A stretch of 64,000 nucleotides of DNA from Smittia aterrima (Eukaryota > Arthropoda > Insecta > Diptera > Chironomidae), in NCBI GenBank assembly GCA_033063855.1, contig CP093829.1:7264243-7328242 (forward strand). Reading direction: 5' to 3'. The notes below the pieces were generated by a model. The model did not search any database. It had not been told where the DNA came from and worked only from the letters and a program-made list of their open reading frames with translations. Below are positions 34,101 through 44,497 of this stretch, piece by piece. The translations under genes were made by a program, and so were the position numbers. The number at the start of each line of letters is the position of its first letter. Position 1 is the first letter of the stretch.

Positions 34101-37100
34101 AAGCAGAAATATATAAATTAATAAATTATCTTTCTGCGCACAGCGAGTTCAACAATAAAAAGAAATAACGAAGATCATCATCTAATTGTAAAGATTTAAT
34201 GTAAAGATATTTGTGAATGCTGTTTCGCAACGATTAGCTGAAATACTCGGGAGAAAAATTACGAATTAGCGGCTTAGGTTTTTCCTCCTGATGCACCAGC
34301 TTCCTTTCGAATAATCGTTTTCAATGAGTTAATAATAGCTTTCTAATACAAAACGCGCCAAAGAACATAAAGCTCTCATTAAATGAACATTAACAGTCTT
34401 GCGCGTGATCCGTAATTTTTGAAATTTTATGACAACTGGGGAAAAGAAATTTGCGAAACTTTACTTTACTTGAGAGAGATCTTCTCAAGTGAATAATCCC
34501 AACAAGTGTCAGCGATTCTAGTCTCACTTCCGTTCAGCTGACTCAAGTTTCGAAGGAAAACAAAGTCGTTAAAATCTTTTTTTTTTGGAGGAAATTTAAA
34601 ATGTGTTCGCGATGCTCACGACGGAAAAGAAGAAAATTGAGCTAACATGAGCATTGAATTGTCTGGTAACGAGAAACTAGAACGACTTCGGAATCTTTTT
34701 TCAGTCTTAATAATTAGTTTGAGAATCCCGCAAAGCCAATCGCGAACAGCGGAGATGAAAGAGAGAGAGAGAATGTAGTTGAAGTGAATTGAATGTAAAA
34801 ATAGTATCAAAGTCTGAGCATTCAGAACAAACGAAATTTTATTTAAAGTCAAACGATGACGTCATCGTGGAAATGGCGAATTTTACATTTTCTCGTGTGT
34901 GCTGTGGGAGGTGGTTCGAAAATATTCTAAATCTACTTTTGCAATCGCCTCTGACACCTGTTTTCCTCTTCGCTTCTATCTCGATCTCAAGCAACTCATC
35001 GTTGAGCTAGAAGCAAAGAAAATCTTTTCGCTACTTCGAAGAAGAAAACGATCGCATTTTCATCTTTTCATGCTAGAAGGAAAAATACTAAAGATCGTTA
35101 ATAAACATGTGAAGACGATTTCTTTTTCTTTTGATCTAATTTTAGAATGATTTTCAGAATCATTTTACGTTTATATAGAACGGAAAAATAACATTTTCAG
35201 ATTTTTCTCTCCGATCTCGCGCAATTCTTGAATCGAGAAACAGTTTTTTATTTCTTCATTGCTATCGGTTTACTTGATGATACTTCTACTTCTGCTACTG
35301 ATTTTTAAGGTTTGCTTTGAATAAGAAAAGAGCTTTCTTCTCATTCATAATCGATGATTTCCGATCGGAAAGAGATATCTTTTGCAAAGAAGCTGAGAAG
35401 TGTATCGAGAAGAAATTTCTCTATTATATTCCTAATTGTGCCATGTTTCTGCACAACGGAGCACAAGCAAATTTAGCTCACAGAACCGTTCAAGAACGCT
35501 CTCATCGATTACAAAGAGGAAGCTCAAGCTGAAGAATGTAAACAAATCTCTCTTTCGCTCGTTTCGTTCTTTAAAAATCATTTTCAGCGAAAAATGTTTA
35601 TGAAAGTTTCAACTATCCTTCATCACTTGAAAAGTGTCGATTAAGAAGTCTTAATGGAATGAAGCATTTTTTCCGCAAAGTCGTAAATTCTTTAATTATA
35701 CAATAATAACGTTTTCAATATTATCATTCAACCTCTTCGACCATAAAAAGCGAGCCTCATGAACATAGAAAATAATAATAAGCTTTCTTTGGATCTCCAT
35801 TTATAGCAGATAACAATCGAAAGTGAAACTTTTTTTTTCTTTCTTCGCGCTTATGTATTTTTCTACTCCGCGGAGTATCCAATTAGATAGCAAACAACAC
35901 ACATTCCAATGTGAAATTCTGCTGTGCTCCAACCAACCTGTTGCTTTCTTTCCCATATCATGTTTTCTGCTTTTCTTTCTTGTGCGCGGTTTTACTTGTG
36001 TTGGCTTTATTTTTTTTTGATGCATAGTCGATGCTTATGTATTTGATTTGGTTGTGGACCATAATAGTGAACGAACCAACGAAAAGATTTAGAAACTATT
36101 ATTCATATAACCTACTCGATGTATCATGCTTTGTGGGCTCTTTTTTTTATTTCGGAGTATCACAACCGTCAGATGTGACGATCGGTGGGGATGAAGAAAC
36201 TTTTTCTTCTCGGATTCGTTTTTTTTACGCTTCGTGTCTATTTCACAACGAAAAAGCCATCGAAACGAGAATTTTCCCATCAGCTAGAGCTATTATTATG
36301 AAACGAAGTTGAATTCATAGTTGAAGAGAAAACTTTCCCTCAGAATTTTCACCTGTCCCCCCTTCGCTATCTCTTCTTTCTCGCTTACTCATTTCGTTAC
36401 TGATAAAGCTTCGCTTGTGAAACCCGCTTTTTGCTATTACAATAAACAGAATTTCGTGAAGCGGAGTCACAACCTATACTAGAAAGCAGCCTCGCTTTGT
36501 TGCTGTTAGCGAGGAGATAATAACAACAATAAGAAGACGAACGATTTTCACTTTGCATTCTTTCACAATGTCGCTTGTCGTCGTCGCTTGCTTTTTTTTC
36601 GGGCTTGAATTTGTGCTAATTAGAAGTTTCTTTTTTGACAAACAAGAAAACAAGGTTGAACTGGAGAGTAAAAGCGGGCGAAGAAGAAAACAAACTTTCA
36701 CCGAAAATGATATTTCGATTTATGAGCAGAGAATGGTTAAGAATTCCTGATTTTTGATTTCGACTTAGAAGATCCTCAAATAAAAGAAACAAACGAGAGT
36801 CGCCCGGAGGAGTTTGCATTCGACGATAGAAAGTTTTTCTAATTTTAAATTTAGCGTGGGGTTCTTCGAGTTCTGATTTCTCATAACGCAATCAACAACA
36901 ACAAAATCTGTTTTCATCTTCTCATAAGATTTTCTTCATCGATTTGCGCATAAGAAGGGAGAAAAGGGTTCCGATTGCTCACCGAAATAATTCGGAGAGG
37001 ATTACCATCAATCGGAGGAGATGGCTTTGATTGCTGCACGAGAAAGGAAAGCAACACGAAAACTTAATTGCGAAAATCTGGAGAAAGACTTTCTTCGAGA

Positions 37101-37521
37101 TGAGAGCAGATTGAGCGAAAATCAATAACTTAGAATGAAACTTTGAGTTCATTACCCAAAGATGAATACGTCACATCGTCGAAATGATAAGAATTAGACT
37201 CGAATTATCTCAGAAAATAAAACAATCTGTTAGCGAAAACAAAAAAAAAAGTCAGTAGAATTTTTTTCCATATTTTTTTTTCGTTTGCCGTGATATTTTT
37301 TTACTCTCCCGAGTCGACTTCTCGACGGTGTGACGTTACGGGCAATTTCAGAATTACTTTTTTCCCGTTTCAAGCGATAAGAAATTATAAAAGCTGATAA
37401 GAATTTTTCGTAATGCTATTTTCTGTTGTGGAAAAATAATAAATTAAATATTAAAGAAAAAAAGGTTTTTCGGGAAACACTCACAGCAATATCGAATGGA
37501 GCTTTGATTTGGCTGTGCCAT
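24303..37521 (-). CDS. SANT/MADF-like plus BTB domain nuclear protein (seven exons)
   Basis: Exons 37521-37485, 33716-33623, 33369-33288, 26542-25661, 25590-25459, 25338-25261 and 25148-24303 join with matching phases into a 716-residue protein. The ATG at 37521 follows an in-frame TGA. Residues about 10-90 form a Myb/SANT-MADF-like DNA-binding domain: a Trp made across the first junction, YAWAVVEREL, KKWNNLLQEYK and WPFFTLMDVYF. Residues about 72-320 are acidic, Asn-rich and disordered. Residues about 322-435 are a BTB/POZ domain of the insect TTK/BAB type (SWRGFHGNMCKGFHTL, VDVTIAAGGKIFKAHK, LSVCSPYFQKIF, MAGLLDFMYSG). Residues 436-716 hold an ERER tract, poly-Gln and poly-Asn. No zinc finger is visible. 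It is probably a transcription or chromatin regulator in the nucleus. The exact fly orthologue was not identified. Confidence 0.85.
24849..24871. repeat. ATT trinucleotide repeat coding poly-Asn
   Basis: About eight ATT units on the plus strand, read as AAT codons on the minus strand in the last BTB exon. A similar TTG/GTT run near 25896-25915 also codes Asn. Length variation between individuals is likely. Confidence 0.75.
25459..25590 (-). CDS. BTB-domain core exon
   Basis: 44 codons, phase 0 at both ends, acceptor CTTTAG, donor CAG|GTAGTT. It begins VLSVCSPYFQKIF and ends LLDFMYSGQ, the most conserved part of insect BTB domains. With 26542-25661 on one side and 25338-25261 (VNVKYEDLPNFLKVAEALQV) on the other it makes one complete BTB fold. 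Confidence 0.9.
31021..31040. repeat. (GAAA)n simple repeat
   Basis: About four GAAA units in the BTB-gene intron. Simple sequence only. Confidence 0.6.
32556..32577. repeat. (GTGA)n microsatellite
   Basis: About five perfect GTGA units in the BTB-gene intron. Confidence 0.7.
33288..33716 (-). CDS. BTB gene exons coding the SANT/MADF-like domain
   Basis: Two exons, 33716-33623 (EADKVKTLIRLRAELSPLF...) and 33369-33288 (VVERELNVPLPISKIIKKW...), each between consensus splice sites, with phases 1-2 and 2-0. The helices and spaced Trp residues fit the trihelix/MADF class of Myb-like DNA-binding domains. The domain is completed by the start of the next exon (from 26542). Confidence 0.8.
33717..37484 (-). 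other. 3.8 kb first intron of the BTB gene
   Basis: No coding exon needed by the reading frame lies here. A spliced-looking block at about 36983-37050 (minus) would bring a stop if inserted, so it is not included. Confidence 0.55.
37485..37521 (-). CDS. BTB gene first coding exon
   Basis: ATG at 37521-37519, 12 codons (MAQPNQSSIRYC) plus one base, donor GTGAGT. The frame is closed upstream by TGA, with an AG acceptor (CCACCAG) just before, so a 5' UTR intron is likely. The leftover T pairs with GG of the next exon to make the first conserved Trp of the SANT-like domain, which is good evidence for this join. Confidence 0.7.
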
Positions 37522-40365
37522 TGCAAAGCTTTTCTTGATTAAATCCAATGTGGCTGATAATCCTTCAACTGGTGGTCACAAAAAATATGTTTCAGTTTTT
37601 CTTTAACACGCTTTTTCAATGTTTTACTTTTAAATCTTCCACAAAACTCTTTTTCATTCGACAAAACTCTTTTTTTAATTCTCCTCCGCTCTAGTTACAC
37701 TTTAAATCAATTTTCCACCGAAAAATCCAAGGCGATGAGAAAATTCTGAAAATCTGTTTTCTTCTCAGAAAAAAGTCTCTCTTGTTTCTATTCTAGATGT
37801 CTGTTTTTCCTTGAAGAAAATTTTCTTCTCTTCTTCTGTGCTGAGGAAAACTGAGAAAATCCTCCAACACACGAAAGCACACGACACTCAACACTTTCGT
37901 CTCGAGAAAAACTAGAAATTCACTTTAAACTTTTTCTTCTGCTACAGCAAGAGACGCATCCAACACGAGTTTTAATCCACGGAGACGAGGTTGATGAATG
38001 AACGATCATGATATTGTAACGATCGATCGAGAGGCAGAAACTGATCAACAAAACAGAGAAATATAAAAATACGAGAAAAGAAAACTTTTTTCTTCGGCTG
38101 CCTTTACTCGAAAAACATTACGGCATGAGAAAAAATTTCTAAATTCAACTACACATCCGAGCCCGAGTTGTGTGTAGCGACGAGTCGGAAGAGAGCCGGA
38201 TCGTGTGTGTTGGTTTTGCAAGAGAAAATTTTCTCCCGAAGCGAACGGTTGTAAATTATTTTTCTTACGATTGAAGAGTGTGGAAATAGAAGAATGAATT
38301 CGTACAGTGTCGACTCGATACCAAAAAACAGATTCGAAGTGAGCCTATCTCAACAAGATTTTTTTGTGTACGTGGAAGAACGTTATCGATCATTAGAGGG
38401 AGTTAGTAAATTCCTTGGATTATTGATTGCGTGTTAGAACCGACCTTACATCAGACTTGGGTCTCTAATCTTATCAAAAATTAAATTTCCTTCTCTTATC
38501 GTTGTTTTCAAAAAAGTTCTTTGTTTCGTCAATGATTTTCATGACCATATTGAGACTTTCACCTCATCGACCGTCCACTGTATCGTCGCAAAGGAAACTT
38601 TCTGTGAGAGAAGAAGTTCCACTAAAGAGAGAGATCACACATTCTCGCGATTCACTGGCGGGAGAAAGAAATTTCTTAATATTTCTTTTCTTTCGGCTAC
38701 ATAGTCGTCATTTGCCATCTTCTTCTGACAATATTTTCGGATAAGAATAACAGTTACTTTCTTTTCGTTTCTTTTTCGGGTTGGAACTTTTTATTTAGAA
38801 CGAGCAGCAACATTTTGAGCAACTTCTTGCTTCAGCCGAAAAAAATAAACTTTCTTTCTTCTTTCCTTCTCTTTTACTCTTCACTGTCTTCCGAGACTCG
38901 CTACACCTTTCTACATACAAGACGTGGACACAGAATTGGGTTAGAAATTTCTTTTGCAGCTTTTTTTAAGACGGAAAAATATTCACACGGATTTGAAGCT
39001 CTATCGAGCCGAGAGAGATTAAGATTTAGCTTTTACTTTGGATATTCTAGAACATCGACCACGACGATTTCGACTAGAATGAATCAATTGAATGAAGAGC
39101 TTTTTTTCAAGTATTGAGAAACGAAAATTTAATTCAAGAACAGCTTGTCACATAGATCTTCTCGAGAGACACTTACAAATGGCAAAGAAAAATATCTACG
39201 ACTACAGACTAATGTCGAGCCCGCACATTCTCGAAAGAATCTCTCGGAAGAACCCGAAAATTTTACGAGAAAAAATATTCTTCGTACCTTAGGCGAAACC
39301 GATTACGTTTACAGTAATCGAGTGATAAGTAGACTCGGACTGATAAGAATATCGAGTCGCTCGCCTGTGTGAGTTCATTCGTGTCTCATTAATATCGAAG
39401 CATATGGAAAGGGCTTCATGCACTTTTCTTTACATGAACAGGTGGCGTTTTACGACGATAAACGAAATTACAAGACTCGGCACGAAAATGTTTCTTCTTC
39501 TTTTCATAAAAGTGACGAAAACTCTCGTGACACACATTTTGTCGAAGCGGTTGTTCTAGAGAATATACAGAGAAGCGAAATCGACGAAGGAACGGAACGA
39601 GAAGCAAGAAGAATGCGATGATTGTCTTCGTTAGTGTGTCAAAGCTCCGAGCGCAAGAATTCAACCAATTCTTACATTTCAAAGCTTTTCAACAATTCCT
39701 CAAGAGAAGCGTTGTAATATTTAGTTTAAATCTGGAGCTTTTTGAGAGCTTTCGTGTTTGAAAAATCTTTGGAAGTTTAGAAATTTCCTCGGGAAATTGG
39801 AAGAAAATAAAAAGTTTATTAAAGAAAATGGAAAATGATTTTTCTTTAAAAATATTTCTTCTCATAAATAAAAATATTTTTTTTAGAAACTTTTCCTAAA
39901 TATTTTTATTTTGATGATTAAACTTCAAACTAAATTCTTGGAATGTTTACAAACAATTTTTCTTCTGGAAAACTAATTGCTTTAAAGAAATAATTCGAAA
40001 CATGCGTTGTTGAACTTCCAAGAGCTTTCCAATAAATGGAAAACATAGAAAAAGTATTTTCGATGAGAAAATAATTTCAGTCGTCTCAGTTTAAAAAATG
40101 TCGCGTTTGTAAGTGGTCGAGCAATCGGAAGCTCCTAAAAAAGGAAACAAATTAAGTGTATGAAAAGATTTCAAATATTTATAAAGAAAAGAAAACATCA
40201 AATTATGTTCACTCAAGCGAATTCTTCAATCAGTGTAATCGATAAAGAAATGAATTACTATCGACCGTGAGGCTCATAATTTAATATTGAAACATCGTAG
40301 TAAAGTTGTAATAAAGAGTTTGTTCACCTTGCGTCCAGGCTCAGTCTGTCTCGTGTCAAATTGGA

Positions 40366-40373
40366 TATCGATA
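40366..40373. promoter_or_regulatory. TATCGATA (DRE-like) site
   Basis: A perfect 8-bp DNA-replication-related element, the binding site of DREF/BEAF-type factors at fly housekeeping promoters. On the minus strand it is followed within about 40 nt by a donor-like CGCAAG|GTGAAC, consistent with a non-coding first exon of the BTB gene. This is an inference from motif and spacing. Confidence 0.3.
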
Positions 40374-41770
40374 AACAGTTGAAATCGAAAGAATTCTTTA
40401 CTTAACAGTTGACGAGATTCTCGTCACGAAAATTATTAATATTTCGAATGAATTTATTATTAAACGGAAGACAAACATATCTGTGTTGACAATTTTCTCA
40501 ATTAACGTCAGAAACGAGAGCAGGGGACTTCTTGTTATCTGTCTTCCTCTTGCTGAAGTGTAAATAAGACTACTTCATGAAAAAGGAACTCATTCGTGTT
40601 TTGAATTTTCAAGCTTTTTACAAAAGGAACTCATCATTGTTTGAAGCTCCTTCCTGAAACTGAATATCAACTGTCACAGAGGAGTTGTTAGACTAAGGAG
40701 AAGAAATATTCGTTTGCGAATGAAGTAAGATATTTTATTTCGTCGCTACGGGAAACAAAAAAAAAAGAACTGATATGAAGAAAGGAAAACTTGAAATGGA
40801 AAACGATTTTTTAAAACTTTTCCCTTCTTTCAATGTAAATTGATGTTTTATGAGGAGCGAAGAGGAAGTTTCCTGTTCAGTTGCATTGATAAATGTTGAG
40901 GAGTTTAAATGAAATTTCACGCCTAATGGAAGCGAGAAAAGAAGACACAATAAGCAATTGAGGAGGAGAAAGCCTTCACTCTTCACTAGTAAAGCTTCCT
41001 TATTGAATAGAAAAGTGATTGATGAATTTATGATGAACCAAACGAATTCTATTTGAATAAAAAATTTATTGGCCCAATTTTTCAACTCCCCAAAGTTTTA
41101 AAGTTTTCATTATTAAATGAAAGTTTCTTTTCGCTGTTGTCTGCATTCAACTTTAATGAGTTAACTTATTCAAACTTTTAGGGAAAAGCGCCCGAGTGCT
41201 TTACAAATAACGTCGAATCTGAGTTTAATGAAGTAGTTACAAGTTTCTTTCGTTAACGAGAATCTACATTGCAGTCGAAAACCTTCTCCGCCTCAATTCT
41301 CGCATGAAGAAAAACGAAACCGCAATTCAGGAAGTTAACAAATAGCAATTGCTTGCCTGAGACTTCTTCAGCATTGCCCCGAGTGATAAGAGTAAATCGA
41401 TATTACTTTTTCCTCCTTCGAGGCTCTTTTTCATGCGAGAATTTATTGATTTAACGCTCGAGGCAATGAAATTAGACGCAGATGTTTGAAAGCAATAGTT
41501 TAATCAAAACACGTTAGGTAATTTATCAGATGAAGTCGAAGTGCGACACCACTCAGGCTTTTCATTACCGACATTATATCATTAATATGTGAGAGTGGAA
41601 ATCCGCATTAAGCGAGCAGAAAGATATAAAGATAATCCTCAGGTTGCTGCTCACTAGGATAAAGTCGATTAAATAGAATTAAGCTACATGCTGTTTACAA
41701 CCTCTCGCAAATCCTCGGGAGATGATTCGTTGATGAATTATGAAAATATTTCTGAGTGAACATAAATTTG

Positions 41771-41778
41771 TATAAAAG
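41771..41778 (+). promoter_or_regulatory. Candidate TATA box of the GTPase gene
   Basis: TATAAAAG about 275 nt upstream of the ATG at 42046, with a pyrimidine-A start-like TCATCG about 30 nt downstream. In AT-rich DNA such a match can occur by chance. Confidence 0.3.
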
Positions 41779-42045
41779 TGTTCTTCAAACCATTAGAACT
41801 CATCGATGAATAATTTAATTTCAGTGTTGAGTGAAGCGACGAATACGCCAAACAATTTGAGAAAAAAATGTTTTGAATTTAAATTTCTCACGTTTTGCAA
41901 AAGTTGCCTCAAATCTTCGTCGTCTAAGACGCTCATTTCAAATCATAATGAGCCTTGATGATTTCATGAAATGCTGTTGAATTTTTTGTGACAATTTTGT
42001 TTACAAAAGTTTGAAAGATATTCAAAGTTGCTAAAATAAAATTGA

Positions 42046-44087
42046 ATGGAAATGTCGGACTTTGAACGAATTCGACTTGTTCTTTTGGGCGGTGCTGGTG
42101 TTGGAAAAAGTTGCATTGTCAGACGCTTCCTAACGAAGACTTATTGCGATAAATATCGTCCGACCGTTGAGGACTTACACAACCGGGAATATGATTTGGG
42201 TCCGGTAACGTTGAAGGTTTGTTCTTCAACTCGATGTCGATGTCCAATTAAAAGTGAATTTGTTGACACAGGTGGATATTCTTGATACATCAGGCGACAT
42301 GCAGTTTCCTGCAATGAGACGACTCTCGATAGCTACAGCTCACGCGTTCCTTTTAGTTTATTCTGTGACTTCCGCTCCGAGCTTTCTGGAAGTCAAACAA
42401 TGTTTCGAAGAAATCAAAGAACAAAGAGCAGATTTCCAGGTAAATTCACGTTCACTTCCGTTTTTAATTAAGATTCCAAGTCAAAAAGCTCCAAAGGCTT
42501 GAAAAATCATTAAAGTTTTTCGCCTCCGCTGATTAAAAACTTTATTTCGCAGGAAATTCCAATCGTCATTGCCGGTAATAAATCAGACCTGGTTGAAACC
42601 CATCGAGAGGTTCGCATCGAGGACGTTTCCGAATGGGTTTATTGCGAGCTGCCTAAATTGAAGTAATTTCCCTTTCGACATTTTCGATTTTCATTTCGCT
42701 CCTAAAATTGTGGAACTTTTTGTTTAATCGCTTAGAGTAAAAGTAATGGAATGTTCGGCCAAAGATAACTACAACACTTTAGAGCTTTTTAAAACATTGC
42801 TGTCGCTATCAAAAATAATTCCGCCTGAGACTTCGATCGAAACGAACGGAGGACCGTTGAAGAGACGATCGTCGGCGTACGTCAGTGCAACGAGTAAAGG
42901 TTAGCGAAGCGGTTGATTAAATTTTCGTTTCACTCATATCAAATGTTCATTCACGCAGGACGAAATCGTGTACCGAGTCCGTCATTTGGCAGTGACAAGT
43001 CAATGGCGTCAGGCAGCAACGGAAACGAAGCTTCTGTTTCCGATATCAAACCAAAGCAAAGGTCGAGGTAAAATAATATAAACTCACAAGTTATGAACCC
43101 ACGTCATCATCATTCTTGCAATCAACCCTTTGTCTGATTTAATTTCCTCGTAGTTCAGAGACTGCCAACAGAGATTCGAAAACACCTTTTGCATGTGAGA
43201 CTCAAGCTCAAATATAGAAAACCCCAGCCCAGACCAGAAACTTTCTGTAGTTGAACAACAAGAGAAACTTTTCAATTTGCATACTTCATCCCTTCTTTAG
43301 GTGATTAAATAAAGCTGTTGTAGGCTCATTGGAGATGCGTAGATTATGACTTTAAACTGCTGAAGGTTGAACCCGATGTTTTGTTGTTAGATTGTTTTTC
43401 ATTTCAACAAACTAATGTGTTCGACTTTGACTTTAGCTGATGCTCGACTCCTAAAATCAACTTGAATTTCTCGAATGAGAGGAAAAGCCATTCATTAAGC
43501 TATTTACCATTTATTACGGTTTGTGTTGAAGTGCTCCAGCCAACAAATTACTTAAGGCTCTGTGTAGAACCGCAAGGCAATATTATTCGAAAGGTGGCGT
43601 AATTTATCTTTCGATTTTCCTTTTCTCTTTCTCTCTCTCTCTCACTCACTTCTCGAAAGCTTTCAATAACATTTCGTTTCGTTCCAGTAGATTTCCGTGA
43701 GATTGAAATTTTTCCTCCGTGACAAGAAATTCTTCTCCGCATTTTCAATCGATGAAACTCACTTTTTGTTTCTTTTGCTTCCGCTTTCAAATGTTGTTCT
43801 TTCAGGAGGCTCAGATTGGCGAGGTTAGGCTTAGACATTGGCGAGCTTTTCATTTACGAAAACAATCCATGTTGAATAATGGATGAAACTCGTTTCTCTC
43901 TTGATGCACATCGCCGAACTTTCCACATTGATTTCATCCATATGTGGGCGAATAAACTCTTCATTAATCATTTCTCATTCTTTTCTGCTCTTTAATTCAC
44001 AGATCGCTCATTAGACGGTCGTCAAGAAAGACGAAGCAGCAAATACAAAACGCCGGAACGACTGTCGAGGATTGCTCCATCCAATAG
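42046..44087 (+). CDS. Ras-superfamily GTPase, Rasd/Rhes/Ras-dva type, with CaaX box
   Basis: Exons 42046-42216, 42272-42439, 42553-42662, 42736-42899, 42959-43067 and 44003-44087 join to 268 residues. All G motifs are present: P-loop GGAGVGKS (15-22), switch I YRPTVED (37-43) with Thr40, DTSG (62-65), NKSD (122-125) and SAK (157-159). After DTSG comes DMQFPAMRRLSI: the Gln of Ras (Gln61) is Asp here, as the PAMRRLSI signature of the Rasd/Ras-dva group also lacks that Gln, so intrinsic GTP hydrolysis is probably slow. The C-terminal tail is Ser/Arg-rich (RRSSRKTK) and ends CSIQ, a CaaX box for prenylation, so the protein should sit at membranes. The last 935 nt intron is larger than the others. 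The last exon also has a second open frame (see findings). Confidence 0.85.
43628..43647. repeat. CT microsatellite in GTPase intron
   Basis: A run of about ten CT units, interrupted, inside the intron 43068-44002. Confidence 0.6.
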
Positions 44088-44491
44088 ACGATCTCGCAAT
44101 TCAATTGCCCGTAACCACTTGAGACGAAAGTTTCTATCCAAGGTAAACATTAGATTAGCACAAGTATCGTTAAGAAAAGAAAGTTTCTAGACATTTTATG
44201 ATACTTTGGAAGTTAAAAATACAAAAAACTGTAATTATCTTCCCCCCAATGAGAAAGAAAAAATCCTTTTGCATTAATGCTATGGAAAACCAATTTAGAA
44301 AGTGGCCGGAAAGTTTCAAAAGGCTTTCAACTTAGAAGTTATAAGAAAGACAAATGAAAAACTTATTGAATCTTAAGCTGTTTCTTTCGATGTAAGTCTA
44401 AGTGTAACAATTACTTCGAAGAAAGAGAAGAAAACTTGCTTGGATCATCATCAACTTGATAATCGGTTTTGAAACAATCTTTTGGATCTAA

Positions 44492-44497
44492 AATAAA
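44492..44497 (+). terminator. AATAAA poly(A) signal of the GTPase gene
   Basis: AATAAA about 405 nt after the TAG at 44085-44087, the nearest good signal on this strand. Confidence 0.45.

Larger units (their letters stand above)
37522..42045. other. Divergent upstream region of the BTB and GTPase genes
   Basis: 4.5 kb between two genes that point away from each other, so it should hold both promoters. Candidate elements are a DRE-like TATCGATA at 40366-40373 and a TATA box at 41771. Open frames here (e.g. 38502-38744, 39092-39372, 39416-39682) show no conserved features. Confidence 0.5.

Noticed and set aside
36983..37050. Spliced-looking block on the minus strand (QSKPSPPIDG...) in the first BTB intron
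   Set aside because: It is 51 nt between AG and GTGAGC, but inserting it after the phase-1 first exon brings a stop; the direct join makes the conserved Trp.
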